Positions 23,425 to 32,344 of a stretch of 43,233 nucleotides of DNA are shown here, one piece after another. Under the pieces are notes generated by a model, which did no database searches, was not told where the DNA came from, and saw only the letters and a program-made list of their open reading frames with translations. The DNA is from an uncultured Lachnospiraceae bacterium (GTDB lineage: Bacteria; Bacillota; Clostridia; Lachnospirales; Lachnospiraceae): assembly GCA_947652735.1 (NCBI GenBank), contig CANTEG010000019.1, forward strand, positions 1 through 43,233, written 5' to 3'. Both the position numbers and the translations under genes were made by a program. Every line of letters begins with the position of its first letter. Position 1 is the first letter of the stretch.

Positions 23425-23997
23425 TTATGCCTCCTTCCTCTTTTTAAAAAGCACGTGTAGGATACATACAATACAACAGAGAAGGAGAATCAAAGCAACG
23501 TTCATACCCAATACAAAATTTGCAAGAAATGACAAAGGAATCATAACAGATAAAAGGAAAGACTTTTGTTTTATAATCAAAGAGCACATATCCGCGATAA
23601 AGTCAATCATCAAAGCAGCAACGCCTGCTTCCATTCCTTTTAAAATTGCGGCAACAATCCTATTGGCAACAAATATTTTATAAAATGCTGAAATGCATGT
23701 GAGGATGACAAGCGGGGGAATGACAGCAGCAAAACAGCTAATGACGGCACCTGCAACACCAGCCACCTTGTATCCCGCCAAAGCAGAAAGATTGATTGCA
23801 ATTGCGCCGGGCGTTGACTGTGCAATGGCAGCCATATTTATTAAATCTGCTTCTGAAAAATACTGCTTTTTTACGACGAAAAAACGGCGGACCATGGGAA
23901 CTACAATATAACCACCGCCAAATGTAAAAGCACTAATCATCATATTGGTTACGAAAAGCCATGCATATGTTTTAATTCTTTGTTTCAAAAGTATCAC
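23425..23997 (-). CDS. CHR-family half-transporter (chromate-transporter type), first subunit
   Basis: A 190-residue protein with one CHR domain: 'FTFGGGYIVVPMVRRFFVVKK' and 'MAAIAQSTPGAIAINLSALAGYKVAG', followed by several hydrophobic helices. It matches the partner gene's layout but the two are clearly diverged. It is transcribed first in the pair. A LysR regulator gene is divergent, 99 bp away, which usually means that regulator controls this pair; the inducing anion is unknown. Confidence 0.88.
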   Translation of the reverse strand: MILLKQRIKTYAWLFVTNMMISAFTFGGGYIVVPMVRRFFVVKKQYFSEADLINMAAIAQSTPGAIAINLSALAGYKVAGVAGAVISCFAAVIPPLVILTCISAFYKIFVANRIVAAILKGMEAGVAALMIDFIADMCSLIIKQKSFLLSVMIPLSFLANFVLGMNVALILLLCCIVCILHVLFKKRKEA

Positions 23998-24022
23998 CTT
24001 CCTGTTGAGCCAATTATATTCC

Positions 24023-24051
24023 TTGCCTAGAAATCTGTAAAATGATATAAT
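24023..24051 (+). promoter_or_regulatory. promoter of the LysR gene
   Basis: TTGCCT (24023-24028), 17 bp and TATAAT (24046-24051) stand 45 nt before the LysR start. The site lies in the 99-bp divergent region shared with the CHR pair, where a LysR regulator would be expected to bind. Confidence 0.55.
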
Positions 24052-24096
24052 TTAATATAATCCATCTATTTTGTTCATGGGTGTAAAGGAGAAAAA

Positions 24097-24984
24097 ATGG
24101 TCATACGGCATTTGGAAATTTTAGAGGCTATTGCGGAAACAGGTACATTTACAGGTGCTGCAAAAAAATTGTATATTACACAATCAGCAGTTTCCCACGC
24201 TGTTGCCGAGCTTGAAAAACAGGCGGGGACAGCCCTTTTTGAGCGATTGCCCAAAGGTGTCATCCTGACACGGTGCGGCGTCTCCCTTTTAGAAGAGTCC
24301 CGTAATATTTTAACAGCTTGTAGAAATTTAGACAGACGAATCAACAATTTGGAAGAAAATACACCTGTCAATATTGTTTCAAGCATTACAATTGCCTCTT
24401 TCCTGCTTCCTGAAATACTCAACCAAGTAAAGACAGCAGCCCCAAAGCTTCAAATATCTGTCCGTGTTGCAAGCACGAATACTGCAATTGATATTTTAAA
24501 GCGTGGAAATGCTGATATTGCATTTTGGGAAGGCGTTGCCCCGCAAGGCAGTTTTCAGTCAATTGAATTAGGTTCCTATAAACTTTGTGCCGCGTGTGCA
24601 CCAGACTTTGATTTACCAGGACAGACAATCACGCCGCAACAATTATGTCAATATCCGTTATTACTCCGTGAGCAGGGAAGTGCTATCCGTGATACGTTGG
24701 ATAGTGTACTTGCACTTGCCAGCTTAAAGGCAACACCTATTTGGGAAAGTGTGAATTCACAGGCACTTATAAAGGCTGCGGAAGCAGGATTAGGCATCAC
24801 CATTTTACCAGAACGGTTATTGTCAGATTCATTGCTTCTAAAGAAGCTACGGTTAATTCACCTGGAAAAAATGGAAATGGAAAATCAAATGTTAGCATTA
24901 TTCCATAAGGAAAAATATATTACAAAACCTTTTCAAATGCTGCTAGACGGCTTAAAAAGTGGAAATAAAGTCCGCCTTTTGTAG
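24097..24984 (+). CDS. LysR-family regulator, probably of the CHR pair
   Basis: A 295-residue protein. The N-terminal winged helix-turn-helix (1-62) has 'TFTGAAKKLYITQSAVSHAVAELEKQ', and the C-terminal two-lobed effector domain (about 90-290) is of the periplasmic-binding-protein fold. Length is standard. AAAGGAG lies 6-12 nt before the ATG. Divergent orientation to the CHR transporter pair is the classic LysR layout, so it likely activates that pair in response to a small anion and controls itself (inference). Confidence 0.93.
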   Translation: MVIRHLEILEAIAETGTFTGAAKKLYITQSAVSHAVAELEKQAGTALFERLPKGVILTRCGVSLLEESRNILTACRNLDRRINNLEENTPVNIVSSITIASFLLPEILNQVKTAAPKLQISVRVASTNTAIDILKRGNADIAFWEGVAPQGSFQSIELGSYKLCAACAPDFDLPGQTITPQQLCQYPLLLREQGSAIRDTLDSVLALASLKATPIWESVNSQALIKAAEAGLGITILPERLLSDSLLLKKLRLIHLEKMEMENQMLALFHKEKYITKPFQMLLDGLKSGNKVRLL

Positions 24985-25055
24985 AAAAAAAATTTGAATA
25001 TATTACCTTATCATTGGAAAACATAAGAAAATATAATAACATAAGGAGGTTTGAA

Positions 25056-26051
25056 ATGAACATATTATTTTATGATACCACGACCTATGACAAAAAGTCA
25101 TTTGATGAAGAACTGGCAAAACACACGGATGTTACAATAACATTTCAGGAGGCGGATATTTCAGAGAAGACGGTTTCGCTTGCGAAGGGATATGATGCCA
25201 TATGTGCATTTGTAAATTCAGATTTGAGTGCACCTGTTATTGATAAGCTTGCAGAAATTGACATCAAACTTATTTTGTTAAGATGTGCAGGCTTTAATAA
25301 TGTTGATATAAAACGTGCAAGTGAAAAGGGAATTACAATTTTGAGAGTTCCGGGATATTCACCTGAGGCTGTTGCCGAGCATGCAATAGCACTGGCACTT
25401 GCAGCAGGCAGACGTATACACAAAAGCTACATTAAAGTAAGGGAAAATAATTTTAGTCTGGTTGGTCTTACAGGTGTTAACCTTTATAAAAAGACGGCAG
25501 GTATAATCGGAACGGGAAAAATAGGAGCTGCCATGTGTAGAATATGTCAAGGCTTCGGCATGAAGGTAATTGCATATGACGTATACCAAAATAAGGATTT
25601 GCCGTTTGTTGAGTATGTAAGCTTAAATGAGCTTTTGGAAAATTCTGACCTTATATCACTTCACTGTCCACTTACGGAGGAGTCCTATCATATGATAAAT
25701 AAGGACAGTATAGGCATGATGAAGAAAAGGCCTATTTTCGTAAATACATCAAGAGGTGCATTAGTAGATACAGAGGATTTGATTAAGGGAATCAGGGAAA
25801 ATAAATTTTTCGCAGTAGGACTCGATGTGTATGAAGAGGAAGCAATCAATGTTTTTGAAAACAGGGAGGACGAGCTTTTAGAACATTCCGTAACTGCAAG
25901 ACTGCTTTCTTTTCCGAATGTAATTATCACCTCACATCAGGGATTTCTGACCAACGAAGCCTTAGCTGCAATCAGTGAGGTTACAATAAGAAATGCAAGA
26001 AACTTTGCGGCAGGAAATGTGAAGGATTACGAGGCAAATCAGGTAAAGTAG
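25056..26051 (+). CDS. ldhA: D-lactate dehydrogenase (D-isomer 2-hydroxyacid dehydrogenase family)
   Basis: A 331-residue NADH-dependent enzyme reducing pyruvate to D-lactate in fermentation. The Rossmann motif G152-T-G-K-I-G is followed by Asp175 at the end of the second strand (NAD preference). The catalytic set is Arg233 in 'NTSRGALVD', Glu262 in 'GLDVYEEE' and His294 in 'TSHQGF', at the spacing known from lactobacillar D-LDH. The start is ATG 25056, 8 nt after AAGGAGG; the frame is open 14 codons further with no site. Monocistronic, with its own terminator. A related 2-hydroxyacid dehydrogenase cannot be fully excluded, but the motifs fit the LdhA group best. Confidence 0.9.
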   Translation: MNILFYDTTTYDKKSFDEELAKHTDVTITFQEADISEKTVSLAKGYDAICAFVNSDLSAPVIDKLAEIDIKLILLRCAGFNNVDIKRASEKGITILRVPGYSPEAVAEHAIALALAAGRRIHKSYIKVRENNFSLVGLTGVNLYKKTAGIIGTGKIGAAMCRICQGFGMKVIAYDVYQNKDLPFVEYVSLNELLENSDLISLHCPLTEESYHMINKDSIGMMKKRPIFVNTSRGALVDTEDLIKGIRENKFFAVGLDVYEEEAINVFENREDELLEHSVTARLLSFPNVIITSHQGFLTNEALAAISEVTIRNARNFAAGNVKDYEANQVK

Positions 26052-26057
26052 AAAAAT

Positions 26058-26096
26058 GGTGCATAGAATTTGTAGAGTTCTATGCACCTTAGCTTT
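26058..26096 (+). terminator. intrinsic terminator of the D-lactate dehydrogenase gene
   Basis: An 11-bp perfect stem, GGTGCATAGAA (26058-26068) with TTCTATGCACC (26078-26088), is followed by TTAGCTTTCTTT. The convergent small gene ends just beyond it. Confidence 0.8.
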
Positions 26097-26098
26097 CT

Positions 26099-26299
26099 TT
26101 ATTCTGCTCTTTGTACAAGACTATAAAATCCGATAATATAAAGACCACATAAACCGACTAATCCGTATATTATTCTGGAGAGAGCGGATGCGTCTCCGAA
26201 TAATGCAGATACAAGGTTAAAATTAAAGAAGCCTATAAGTCCCCATACAATTGCTCCGATAATAGTCAATGTGAGGCAGAAGTAATTTAGAAATTTCAT
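26099..26299 (-). CDS. DUF378-type small membrane protein
   Basis: A 66-residue protein with two hydrophobic helices (about 4-28 and 40-62). The pattern 'GAIVWGLIGFFNFNLVSALFG', then 'IIYGLVGLCGLY', matches the DUF378 family, whose function is unknown. The start is ATG 26299, 8 nt after GGAGGTTTT; the frame runs 82 codons further upstream, but that part has no site or family likeness. The gene stands alone, divergent from the PurF-like gene with a 244-bp gap in which nothing else was recognised. Confidence 0.82.
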   Translation of the reverse strand: MKFLNYFCLTLTIIGAIVWGLIGFFNFNLVSALFGDASALSRIIYGLVGLCGLYIIGFYSLVQRAE

Positions 26300-26543
26300 A
26301 CAAAACCTCCATTCTTGGGCATCAGCAAATGGGCTGATACGGTATGTCATGTTTTCATGGAAAACCTGAACAATACATAAAGTAGCTAATAAAATTAGCC
26401 CTTTGAATATAGGATGAGCAAATGACATAAAATTATGTAGTAAATTGTTGCCAAAACATATAAAGTAATGTAGAATTGTGGTTGCAAATGCCTTAGTGAT
26501 TGCAGACGTTTGTTTGAAATTTGTCATTTTACAGGAGGATATC

Positions 26544-27947
26544 ATGGGCGGTTTTTTTGGAGTTGCATCAAAGGATGATTGTGTGTTTGATTTGTTTTTT
26601 GGAACGGACTATCATTCACATTTAGGAACAAGACGAGCTGGTCTTGCAGTATACGGAGAGGATGGATTTAAAAAATCAATTCATAAAATTGAAAATTCAC
26701 CATTTAGAACAAAGTTCGATAAGGAAGCGAATTCTATGAAAGGAAACATGGGTATCGGATGTATCTCAGATTATGAGGCGCAGCCTATACTTGTGCGTTC
26801 CCATCATGGCTCATTTGCCATAACAACAGTTGGAAAAATAAATAATGCAGATGCCATTATAGAAGATATTTTAAAGAACAACGCTCATTTTTTTGAAATG
26901 AGTAATGGTGAGATTAATGCCACAGAGCTTGTGGCTGCAATTATTGACCAGAAAGAAAACTTTATAGATGGAATAAAGTATGCACAGGATATAATTGAAG
27001 GCTCCATGTCCATGCTCATCCTGACACCGAAAGGAATTTACTGTGCACGTGATAAGTTTGGAAGGACACCGATAGTTTTGGGCAAAAAGGATGGGTCAAG
27101 ATGTGCTGCATTTGAGAGCTTTTCGTATTTGAATTTAGGGTATTCCGCGGATAGGGAGCTTGGACCGGGTGAAATCGTTGTCATGACTTCTGAGGGAGTA
27201 AAGACGCTTGTGCAGCCAGGAAAAGATATGAAAATATGTACATTCCTTTGGATTTATTACGGATATCCTTCTGCTTCCTATGAGGGCGTCAGCGTGGAGC
27301 AGATGCGGTACAAATGCGGAGAGGCACTAGCAAAAAGAGATAATGTTAAGCCTGATATTGTGGCAGGCGTGCCTGATTCAGGAACGGCTCACGCAATCGG
27401 ATATGCAAATGCATCAGGTGTTCCGTTTTCAAGACCATTTATAAAGTATACACCTACATGGTCCCGTTCTTTTATGCCGACAATACAGAGCAAACGTGAT
27501 ATGATAGCAAAGATGAAGATGATACCTGTTGAACCGTTAATCAAGGATAGAAGCCTGCTTCTTACGGATGATTCCATTGTAAGGGGGACACAGCTTCGGG
27601 AAACAACAGAATTTTTATATGAAAGTGGTGCAAAGGAGGTTCATATAAGGCCTGCGTGTCCGCCGCTTATATTTGGATGTAAATATTTGAACTTCTCACG
27701 TTCAAACTCTGAGATGGAGCTGATTACAAGAAAGGTTATAAAAGAGCTTGAGGGTGAAGATGTATCTGATGAGGTGCTGAAAGAATATGCAAACCCTGAC
27801 TCAGAAAAATATGAGAAGATGGTTGATAAAATTTGTGAAAAACTGAATTTTACATCACTCAGATTTCACAGACTGGATGATATGATAGAGTCGGTCGGAA
27901 TAGACCCATGTAAGCTCTGCACTTACTGTTGGAGCGGAGAAGAATAA
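26544..27947 (+). CDS. PurF-like amidophosphoribosyltransferase homologue lacking glutaminase residues
   Basis: A 467-residue homologue of PurF, which makes phosphoribosylamine from PRPP and glutamine. The phosphoribosyltransferase half is good: PRPP loop 'LTDDSIVRGTQ' (340-350). Cys232, Cys379 and the C-terminal CKLCTYC (456-462) sit where Bacillus-type PurF holds its 4Fe-4S cluster. The N-terminal Ntn domain is altered: the nucleophile Cys after Met is Gly ('MGGFFG' for the usual MCGxxG), 'GHxRYST' is replaced by 'GIGCISD', and the 'HNGNL' oxyanion motif is 'TVGKI'. It should not hydrolyse glutamine; an ammonia-dependent or non-purine role is possible. CAGGAGG precedes ATG 26544; upstream codons are discounted. 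No pur genes adjoin. Confidence 0.88.
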   Translation: MGGFFGVASKDDCVFDLFFGTDYHSHLGTRRAGLAVYGEDGFKKSIHKIENSPFRTKFDKEANSMKGNMGIGCISDYEAQPILVRSHHGSFAITTVGKINNADAIIEDILKNNAHFFEMSNGEINATELVAAIIDQKENFIDGIKYAQDIIEGSMSMLILTPKGIYCARDKFGRTPIVLGKKDGSRCAAFESFSYLNLGYSADRELGPGEIVVMTSEGVKTLVQPGKDMKICTFLWIYYGYPSASYEGVSVEQMRYKCGEALAKRDNVKPDIVAGVPDSGTAHAIGYANASGVPFSRPFIKYTPTWSRSFMPTIQSKRDMIAKMKMIPVEPLIKDRSLLLTDDSIVRGTQLRETTEFLYESGAKEVHIRPACPPLIFGCKYLNFSRSNSEMELITRKVIKELEGEDVSDEVLKEYANPDSEKYEKMVDKICEKLNFTSLRFHRLDDMIESVGIDPCKLCTYCWSGEE

Positions 27948-27961
27948 ATTAATGTTAAATT

Positions 27962-27989
27962 TCATTAAGAATGTGGACATCCTTAATGA
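27962..27989 (+). terminator. hairpin after the PurF-like gene
   Basis: TCATTAAG (27962-27969) pairs with CTTAATGA (27982-27989), continued inward past one mismatch by ATG/CAT. No T tract follows, so it may serve as a weak terminator or 3'-end protector. The rest of 27948-28089 shows nothing clear. Confidence 0.4.
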
Positions 27990-28089
27990 TTATGCATGAA
28001 TTGTATCAAATAAAGATTAGTAAAATGCATTATTTAAAAAGGATAGTTTTGCTCATGATTATGTATCAAATGGCAAGGAGGTATGTGTT

Positions 28090-28485
28090 ATGTTTTTTGA
28101 TTGTGGACTCATAAACATTTTTGAAGATAATACTGTGGGAGTGCCACAGCTTATGAGAACGGACATACAGGAACGGGATGGTAATTATCTTTTGGAAATA
28201 GAGCTGCCGGGTTTTGTGCGCGAGGACATTCAGGCGGAGCTTGTTGACGGACGCCTGACTATCATTGCCGAAAAGCAGGAATACATCTCAAAGGAAGGAA
28301 ATTCTGTAAATTTCATCAGGAGAGAACGGCTTGTAGGCGGTTGTAAGCGTAGCTTTTTTGTGGGAAGCAAGGTGCGTCAGGAGGATATATCCGCTGCATT
28401 CAAGGATGGAATTTTAAGCCTTATTATCGCAAATTCCGAAATGTCGGTGGAGCGTGAGGAGCGAAAGCTGATTCCAATAAAATAG
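28090..28485 (+). CDS. Hsp20/alpha-crystallin small heat-shock protein
   Basis: A 131-residue chaperone that holds unfolding proteins. The alpha-crystallin domain fills residues ~20-118: 'MRTDIQERDGNYLLEIELPGF' opens it, 'LTIIAEKQE' is a core strand, and 'AAFKDGILSLII' is the classic A-x-x-x-(N/D)-G-(V/I)-L signature. The C-terminal tail carries an 'LIPI' I-x-I/V-type anchor used for oligomer assembly. The N-terminal arm is short. AAGGAGG stands 8-14 nt before the ATG. No CIRCE element was seen upstream, so HrcA control is not indicated. Confidence 0.92.
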   Translation: MFFDCGLINIFEDNTVGVPQLMRTDIQERDGNYLLEIELPGFVREDIQAELVDGRLTIIAEKQEYISKEGNSVNFIRRERLVGGCKRSFFVGSKVRQEDISAAFKDGILSLIIANSEMSVEREERKLIPIK

Positions 28486-28574
28486 ACTATGATTATAAAA
28501 TTTGATTAAAGTAAAGCCTGTATCGGTGATATAACAAAGCCTGTGACAGAAGTGTTATGTATAGGAGATAATTG

Positions 28575-29639
28575 ATGAGACAATTTATAAGACAGCTTCA
28601 TAATATGGGATATACGGAAGCAGGAGCAGTGGAACCGGGTGTGGACGTCATGTATGTTATACAAAATGACATGCCGTATATTATATGCTTTATCGATATC
28701 AATATGCCACAGGCAAAAAGTAGGGAAAGAATTGATTTGATTGACACCGAGGTAAGGACACTGTTTTCAAGAATTGCCTATGACAACGTCACAATGCTGA
28801 AAATCATAAGCACGGATGATTTGGGTTGGGTGAGGGAAAATTTAAGTGACTTAAGCTATTACTGGATATTTGATACGAATTACAGACGGCTTTTAATATA
28901 TGAAAACCAACCATCAAATTTTCTTGGAATAAAAAGTAAAATCGAAGATTATCTTTATGGAAGAGAGCCTGACAAGAAATCCAAAAGAACAGAAATTGAT
29001 GATTTAAACGTTATCTACAGACCAACGAAAAGAACCTTTGGGGATTATATGACCGTAACAAATATAATCATTTTAATCAATGTTTTTGTATTTTTTATAA
29101 CGGTTTTTGGCGGCAATTTGGAAAGTGGAACATATCTCCGTAAATGTGGAGGAATGTATGTACCTGACATTTTATTTAGGGGAGAGGTCTACAGACTGTT
29201 TACCTCCATGTTTATTCATAGTGGATTTATGCATTTGGTAAGCAATATGTTTTCACTATACTGTATCGGTGATTTATTGGAACCGGTTGTAGGGAAAGTG
29301 AGATATCTGATTATATATATGGGTGGCGGTTTTTTTGCATCGTTAGTCAGTTTTTTGTATCATATGGAATTTCGGTATCATGTTGTATCTGCGGGAGCAT
29401 CTGGTTGTGTATTTGCAATACTGGGAGCATGGGTAATTCTGCTTGTTTTCAGGTCGGCAAATGCAAATGCAAGCACTATGGGGTATTTGATTATTGTTGT
29501 AATCTTATGCGTTCTGCCAGGGTTTACGGAGGACAATGTTGATAATGCAGCACACATAGGTGGGCTGATTGCAGGAGCGGTGATTGCATACATTATGCAT
29601 AAAATCAGTGACCGAAAGACATTAAAAAATAAGGGCTGA
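28575..29639 (+). CDS. rhomboid intramembrane serine protease with N-terminal soluble domain
   Basis: A 354-residue protein. Residues 1-~145 form a soluble, cytoplasmic domain I do not recognise. Residues ~155-345 are the rhomboid core with about six helices. The family markers are 'SMFIHSGFMHLVSNMFSLY' (TM2, with the oxyanion-side His and Asn), the nucleophile Ser in GASG ('SAGASGCVF') and the catalytic His in 'NAAHIGGL'. The protease looks active. AGGAGA precedes the start by 6 nt; ATG 28575 was chosen over a TTG one codon upstream. It is convergent with the citrate synthase gene, the stop codons lying within one hairpin. Confidence 0.92.
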   Translation: MRQFIRQLHNMGYTEAGAVEPGVDVMYVIQNDMPYIICFIDINMPQAKSRERIDLIDTEVRTLFSRIAYDNVTMLKIISTDDLGWVRENLSDLSYYWIFDTNYRRLLIYENQPSNFLGIKSKIEDYLYGREPDKKSKRTEIDDLNVIYRPTKRTFGDYMTVTNIIILINVFVFFITVFGGNLESGTYLRKCGGMYVPDILFRGEVYRLFTSMFIHSGFMHLVSNMFSLYCIGDLLEPVVGKVRYLIIYMGGGFFASLVSFLYHMEFRYHVVSAGASGCVFAILGAWVILLVFRSANANASTMGYLIIVVILCVLPGFTEDNVDNAAHIGGLIAGAVIAYIMHKISDRKTLKNKG

Positions 29640-29648
29640 TGCCCTTAT
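29629..29648. terminator. compact hairpin shared by two convergent stop codons
   Basis: ATAAGGGC (29629-29636) and GCCCTTAT (29641-29648) with loop TGAT cover both the rhomboid stop and the citrate synthase stop. On the minus strand TTTTTTAAT follows, as a usable T tract; on the plus strand only CTTTC follows. Confidence 0.7.
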
Positions 29649-31009
29649 CTTTCACCTATTGGTACATATGGTTTTTCTTCCGCTACAGACATGTATGCAG
29701 GTCTGATTATCTTGTTTGCATTGATAAGCTCCTCAATGCGGTGTGCACTCCAGCCTGCAATACGTGCGATTGCAAAGAGTGGTGTAAATAGCTCCTCAGG
29801 AAGCTCCAGCATACTGTAAACAAAGCCGCTGTAAAAATCAACGTTCGGGCTGACGCCCTTGTAAATCTTTCTTTTTTCTGCAATAACCTCTTTTGCAATA
29901 CGTGCCACGTTCGTGTACAACATATATTCATCCTGCTTACCTTTTTCGTCTGACAGACGGCCCACAAATCGTTCAAATATATTTGCTCTCGGGTCTGAGA
30001 TAGAGTAAACTGCATGCCCCATACCGTATATTAGTCCTGTGCGGTCAAATGCTTTTTTGTCAAGGACATCAGCGAGGTATGAGCGTATTGCTGATTCGTC
30101 ATTCCAATTTTTAATATGTTTTTTAATATCGTCAAACATCTGTTTCACCTTTACATTGGCGCCACCGTGTTTTGGTCCTTTCAGTGCGCATAAGGATGCG
30201 GTTACGGACGAGTAAGTATCGGTTCCTGAGGACGTGACAACATGAGTGGTAAATGTAGAGTTATTTCCACCGCCATGTTCAGCATGAAGAACGAGTGCAA
30301 GGTCTAAAATTTTTGCCTCAGTGTCCGTATAAGACTTATCCTTACGGAGAAGCCTTAAAATGTTTTCTGCTGTGGAAAGCTCAGGCTTTGGATTATGTAT
30401 GTATATGCCGCGCCGCAAATCATAGTGTCTGTATGCAAGGTAAGAGTAAACTGCAATCAGCGGAAAGCTTGCAATAAGCTGTAAGCTCTGACGCAAAACA
30501 TTAGGGGTGGATGTGTCAGATGAACTTGGGTCATAGGAGCTTAAAGTAAGAATACTTTTCGCCATTGCATTCATAATATCCCTGCCTGGTGTTTTCATAA
30601 TAACGTCCCTCACAAAATGCTGTGGGAGCGTTCTGTATGAGCCAAGCAATTCCGAAAACTTGTTAAGCTCCTTTTGATTTGGAAGCTCACCAAATAAAAG
30701 GAGATAAACTGCCTCTTCGTATCCAAAACGGTTTTCGTTGATAAAACCTTTCACTAAATCATATATATTTACGCCTCTGTAAAAAAGCTCACCGTCTATC
30801 GGTGTGGAAACACCATCTATTACTCTTGAAGAATTGATTGTAGATATCTCGGTAAGACCTGTTAAAACGCCTTTTCCGTCCAAGTCACGAAGACCACGCT
30901 TTACTTCGTATTTCGTGTATAGGCTGGCATCAATCAAATCGTGTGCCTCGCAAAGCTTTGCAAGTTTATATATTTCAGGTGTAATTGCTGATAATCCGTT
31001 CGTTTTCAT
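29645..31009 (-). CDS. gltA: citrate synthase
   Basis: A 454-residue enzyme condensing oxaloacetate and acetyl-CoA to citrate. Family motifs: 'LHAEHGGGNNSTFTTHVV' with the first active His, 'CALKGPKHGGANVKV' with the second, and Asp in 'NVDFYSGFVY' as the third member of the triad. It belongs to the longer form seen in Clostridia and Bacteroides, with a ~50-residue N-terminal extension. AAGGAGG lies 7 nt before the ATG. No aconitase or isocitrate dehydrogenase is adjacent. It probably feeds a partial TCA branch to glutamate (inference). Re-type citrate synthases are unrelated, so this is the Si type. Confidence 0.95.
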   Translation of the reverse strand: MKTNGLSAITPEIYKLAKLCEAHDLIDASLYTKYEVKRGLRDLDGKGVLTGLTEISTINSSRVIDGVSTPIDGELFYRGVNIYDLVKGFINENRFGYEEAVYLLLFGELPNQKELNKFSELLGSYRTLPQHFVRDVIMKTPGRDIMNAMAKSILTLSSYDPSSSDTSTPNVLRQSLQLIASFPLIAVYSYLAYRHYDLRRGIYIHNPKPELSTAENILRLLRKDKSYTDTEAKILDLALVLHAEHGGGNNSTFTTHVVTSSGTDTYSSVTASLCALKGPKHGGANVKVKQMFDDIKKHIKNWNDESAIRSYLADVLDKKAFDRTGLIYGMGHAVYSISDPRANIFERFVGRLSDEKGKQDEYMLYTNVARIAKEVIAEKRKIYKGVSPNVDFYSGFVYSMLELPEELFTPLFAIARIAGWSAHRIEELINANKIIRPAYMSVAEEKPYVPIGER

Positions 31010-31390
31010 TCATATCCTCCTTATAATCTAAATTGTTATATTGGAATTGTAGTTCCGTAAGATTTGACTACATATCATGCATCATTGTAAAAGAAAGCTT
31101 TTCAAAATAACTAGAATAACTAATACTATAATACAAATTGGCTTTTAATGCAAATGTTATTTGGTTAATAATTAAACCAAACACAGAAAATTCATAAATA
31201 GAGTGGAGAAATTACATTTGTCACATGATAAATTGACGGATGTTACTTACATAACAAATTGATTTATGTAAAAATAAGGTATGTTCAATGACGGGCAGGC
31301 TCCAAAAGAAGCTGCCAACAAAAGTGAAGGCTATTATTTAAAATAATAAAGTATCAGAATATTTAGTGTAAAAATGATAAGGAGGCACAT
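31010..31390. other. divergent intergenic region without recognisable gene
   Basis: About 380 bp between the citrate synthase and ABC genes. Apart from the two ribosome binding sites, only AT-rich DNA and a repeated ATAACAAATTGAT-like phrase near 31250 were seen. Both divergent promoters must lie here, but none is convincing by eye. Confidence 0.5.
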
Positions 31391-32341
31391 ATGGCTGAGA
31401 CGGTTGTAAAAATTGAAAATTTAGTAAAACGATACAAGGAGACTTTGGCACTCGACCATTTTAACATGGAAATAAAGGAGGGAGAAGTGTTCGGACTGCT
31501 TGGTCCTAACGGGTCGGGAAAGACAACGACAATGAATTGCATTCTTTCCCTGCTTACATATGATAAGGGTACAGTTGAGGTATTTGGAAAAAAAATGACA
31601 CCTGACAATTTGGAGGCAAAGAAAAATATAGGTGTGGTTATGCAAAATGTTGCCGTATATGACGAGCTTACGGTTTATGAGAACATTGATTATTTTTGCG
31701 GTTTATATATCAGGGACAAGGAGCTTCGAAAAAAATATGTTGGGGAAGCATTGGATTTTGTAGAACTGAATGAGTTTAAGAAGTTTTATCCCAAAAAGCT
31801 TTCAGGGGGGCTGCTCCGAAGACTGAATATAGCCTGCGGAATCGCCCACAAGCCAAAGCTGATTTTCTTTGACGAGCCGACGGTTGCTGTTGACCCACAG
31901 AGCAGGAATAAAATTCTTGAGGGCATTTTGGAGCTTAATAAAAATGGAGCTACAATTATCTATACGTCCCATTACATGGAAGAGGTGGAACAGATTTGTA
32001 CGAGAATAGCGATTATGGACAAGGGAAAAAACATAGCACTCGGGACAAAGGATGAGTTGAAAAAAATGATAAAAAACACAGAAACCATAAGCATAGAGTC
32101 AATTAATGTTTCGGAGGAAGATAAGAAAAATCTGGGTGCGCTTGAGCACGTATATGAAGTGAATTCAGATGGGGAAAAGCTTATCATAAAATGCAATGGC
32201 GGAAAGCATAATCTGATACGTGTTTTAAATTATATCAACGAAAAGAATATACCATGCGGCAGGGTGTATTCGGAGCTGCCTACATTAAATGATGTTTTTC
32301 TGGAAATAACGGGAAAAGAGCTTAGGGATAAGGAGGCATAG
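31391..32341 (+). CDS. ABC transporter ATP-binding protein (ABC-2 exporter type)
   Basis: A 316-residue ATPase. Walker A 'GPNGSGKTT' (about 38-46), Q-loop 'VVMQNVAVYDELT', signature 'LSGGLLRRL' (LSGGQ with Leu at the fifth place), Walker B 'LIFFDEPTVAVDP', and the H-loop in 'YTSHYMEEVEQ'. A C-terminal ~90-residue extension follows, as in drug, polysaccharide or antimicrobial-peptide exporters. It powers the two permeases encoded just downstream (3 nt and then an overlap). AAGGAGG precedes the ATG by 6 nt. The nearby NarL-type two-component system is a likely regulator. Confidence 0.93.
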   Translation: MAETVVKIENLVKRYKETLALDHFNMEIKEGEVFGLLGPNGSGKTTTMNCILSLLTYDKGTVEVFGKKMTPDNLEAKKNIGVVMQNVAVYDELTVYENIDYFCGLYIRDKELRKKYVGEALDFVELNEFKKFYPKKLSGGLLRRLNIACGIAHKPKLIFFDEPTVAVDPQSRNKILEGILELNKNGATIIYTSHYMEEVEQICTRIAIMDKGKNIALGTKDELKKMIKNTETISIESINVSEEDKKNLGALEHVYEVNSDGEKLIIKCNGGKHNLIRVLNYINEKNIPCGRVYSELPTLNDVFLEITGKELRDKEA

Positions 32342-32344
32342 CTT

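Noticed and set aside
26478-26543. Longer N-terminus for the PurF-like protein that might supply a Cys
   Set aside because: The extra 22 codons lie upstream of a strong AGGAGG, and a buried Cys there could not act as an N-terminal nucleophile.
26300-26545. N-terminal extension of the DUF378-type protein to 148 residues
   Set aside because: GGAGGTTTT stands just before ATG 26299 and the family is about 65 residues long.
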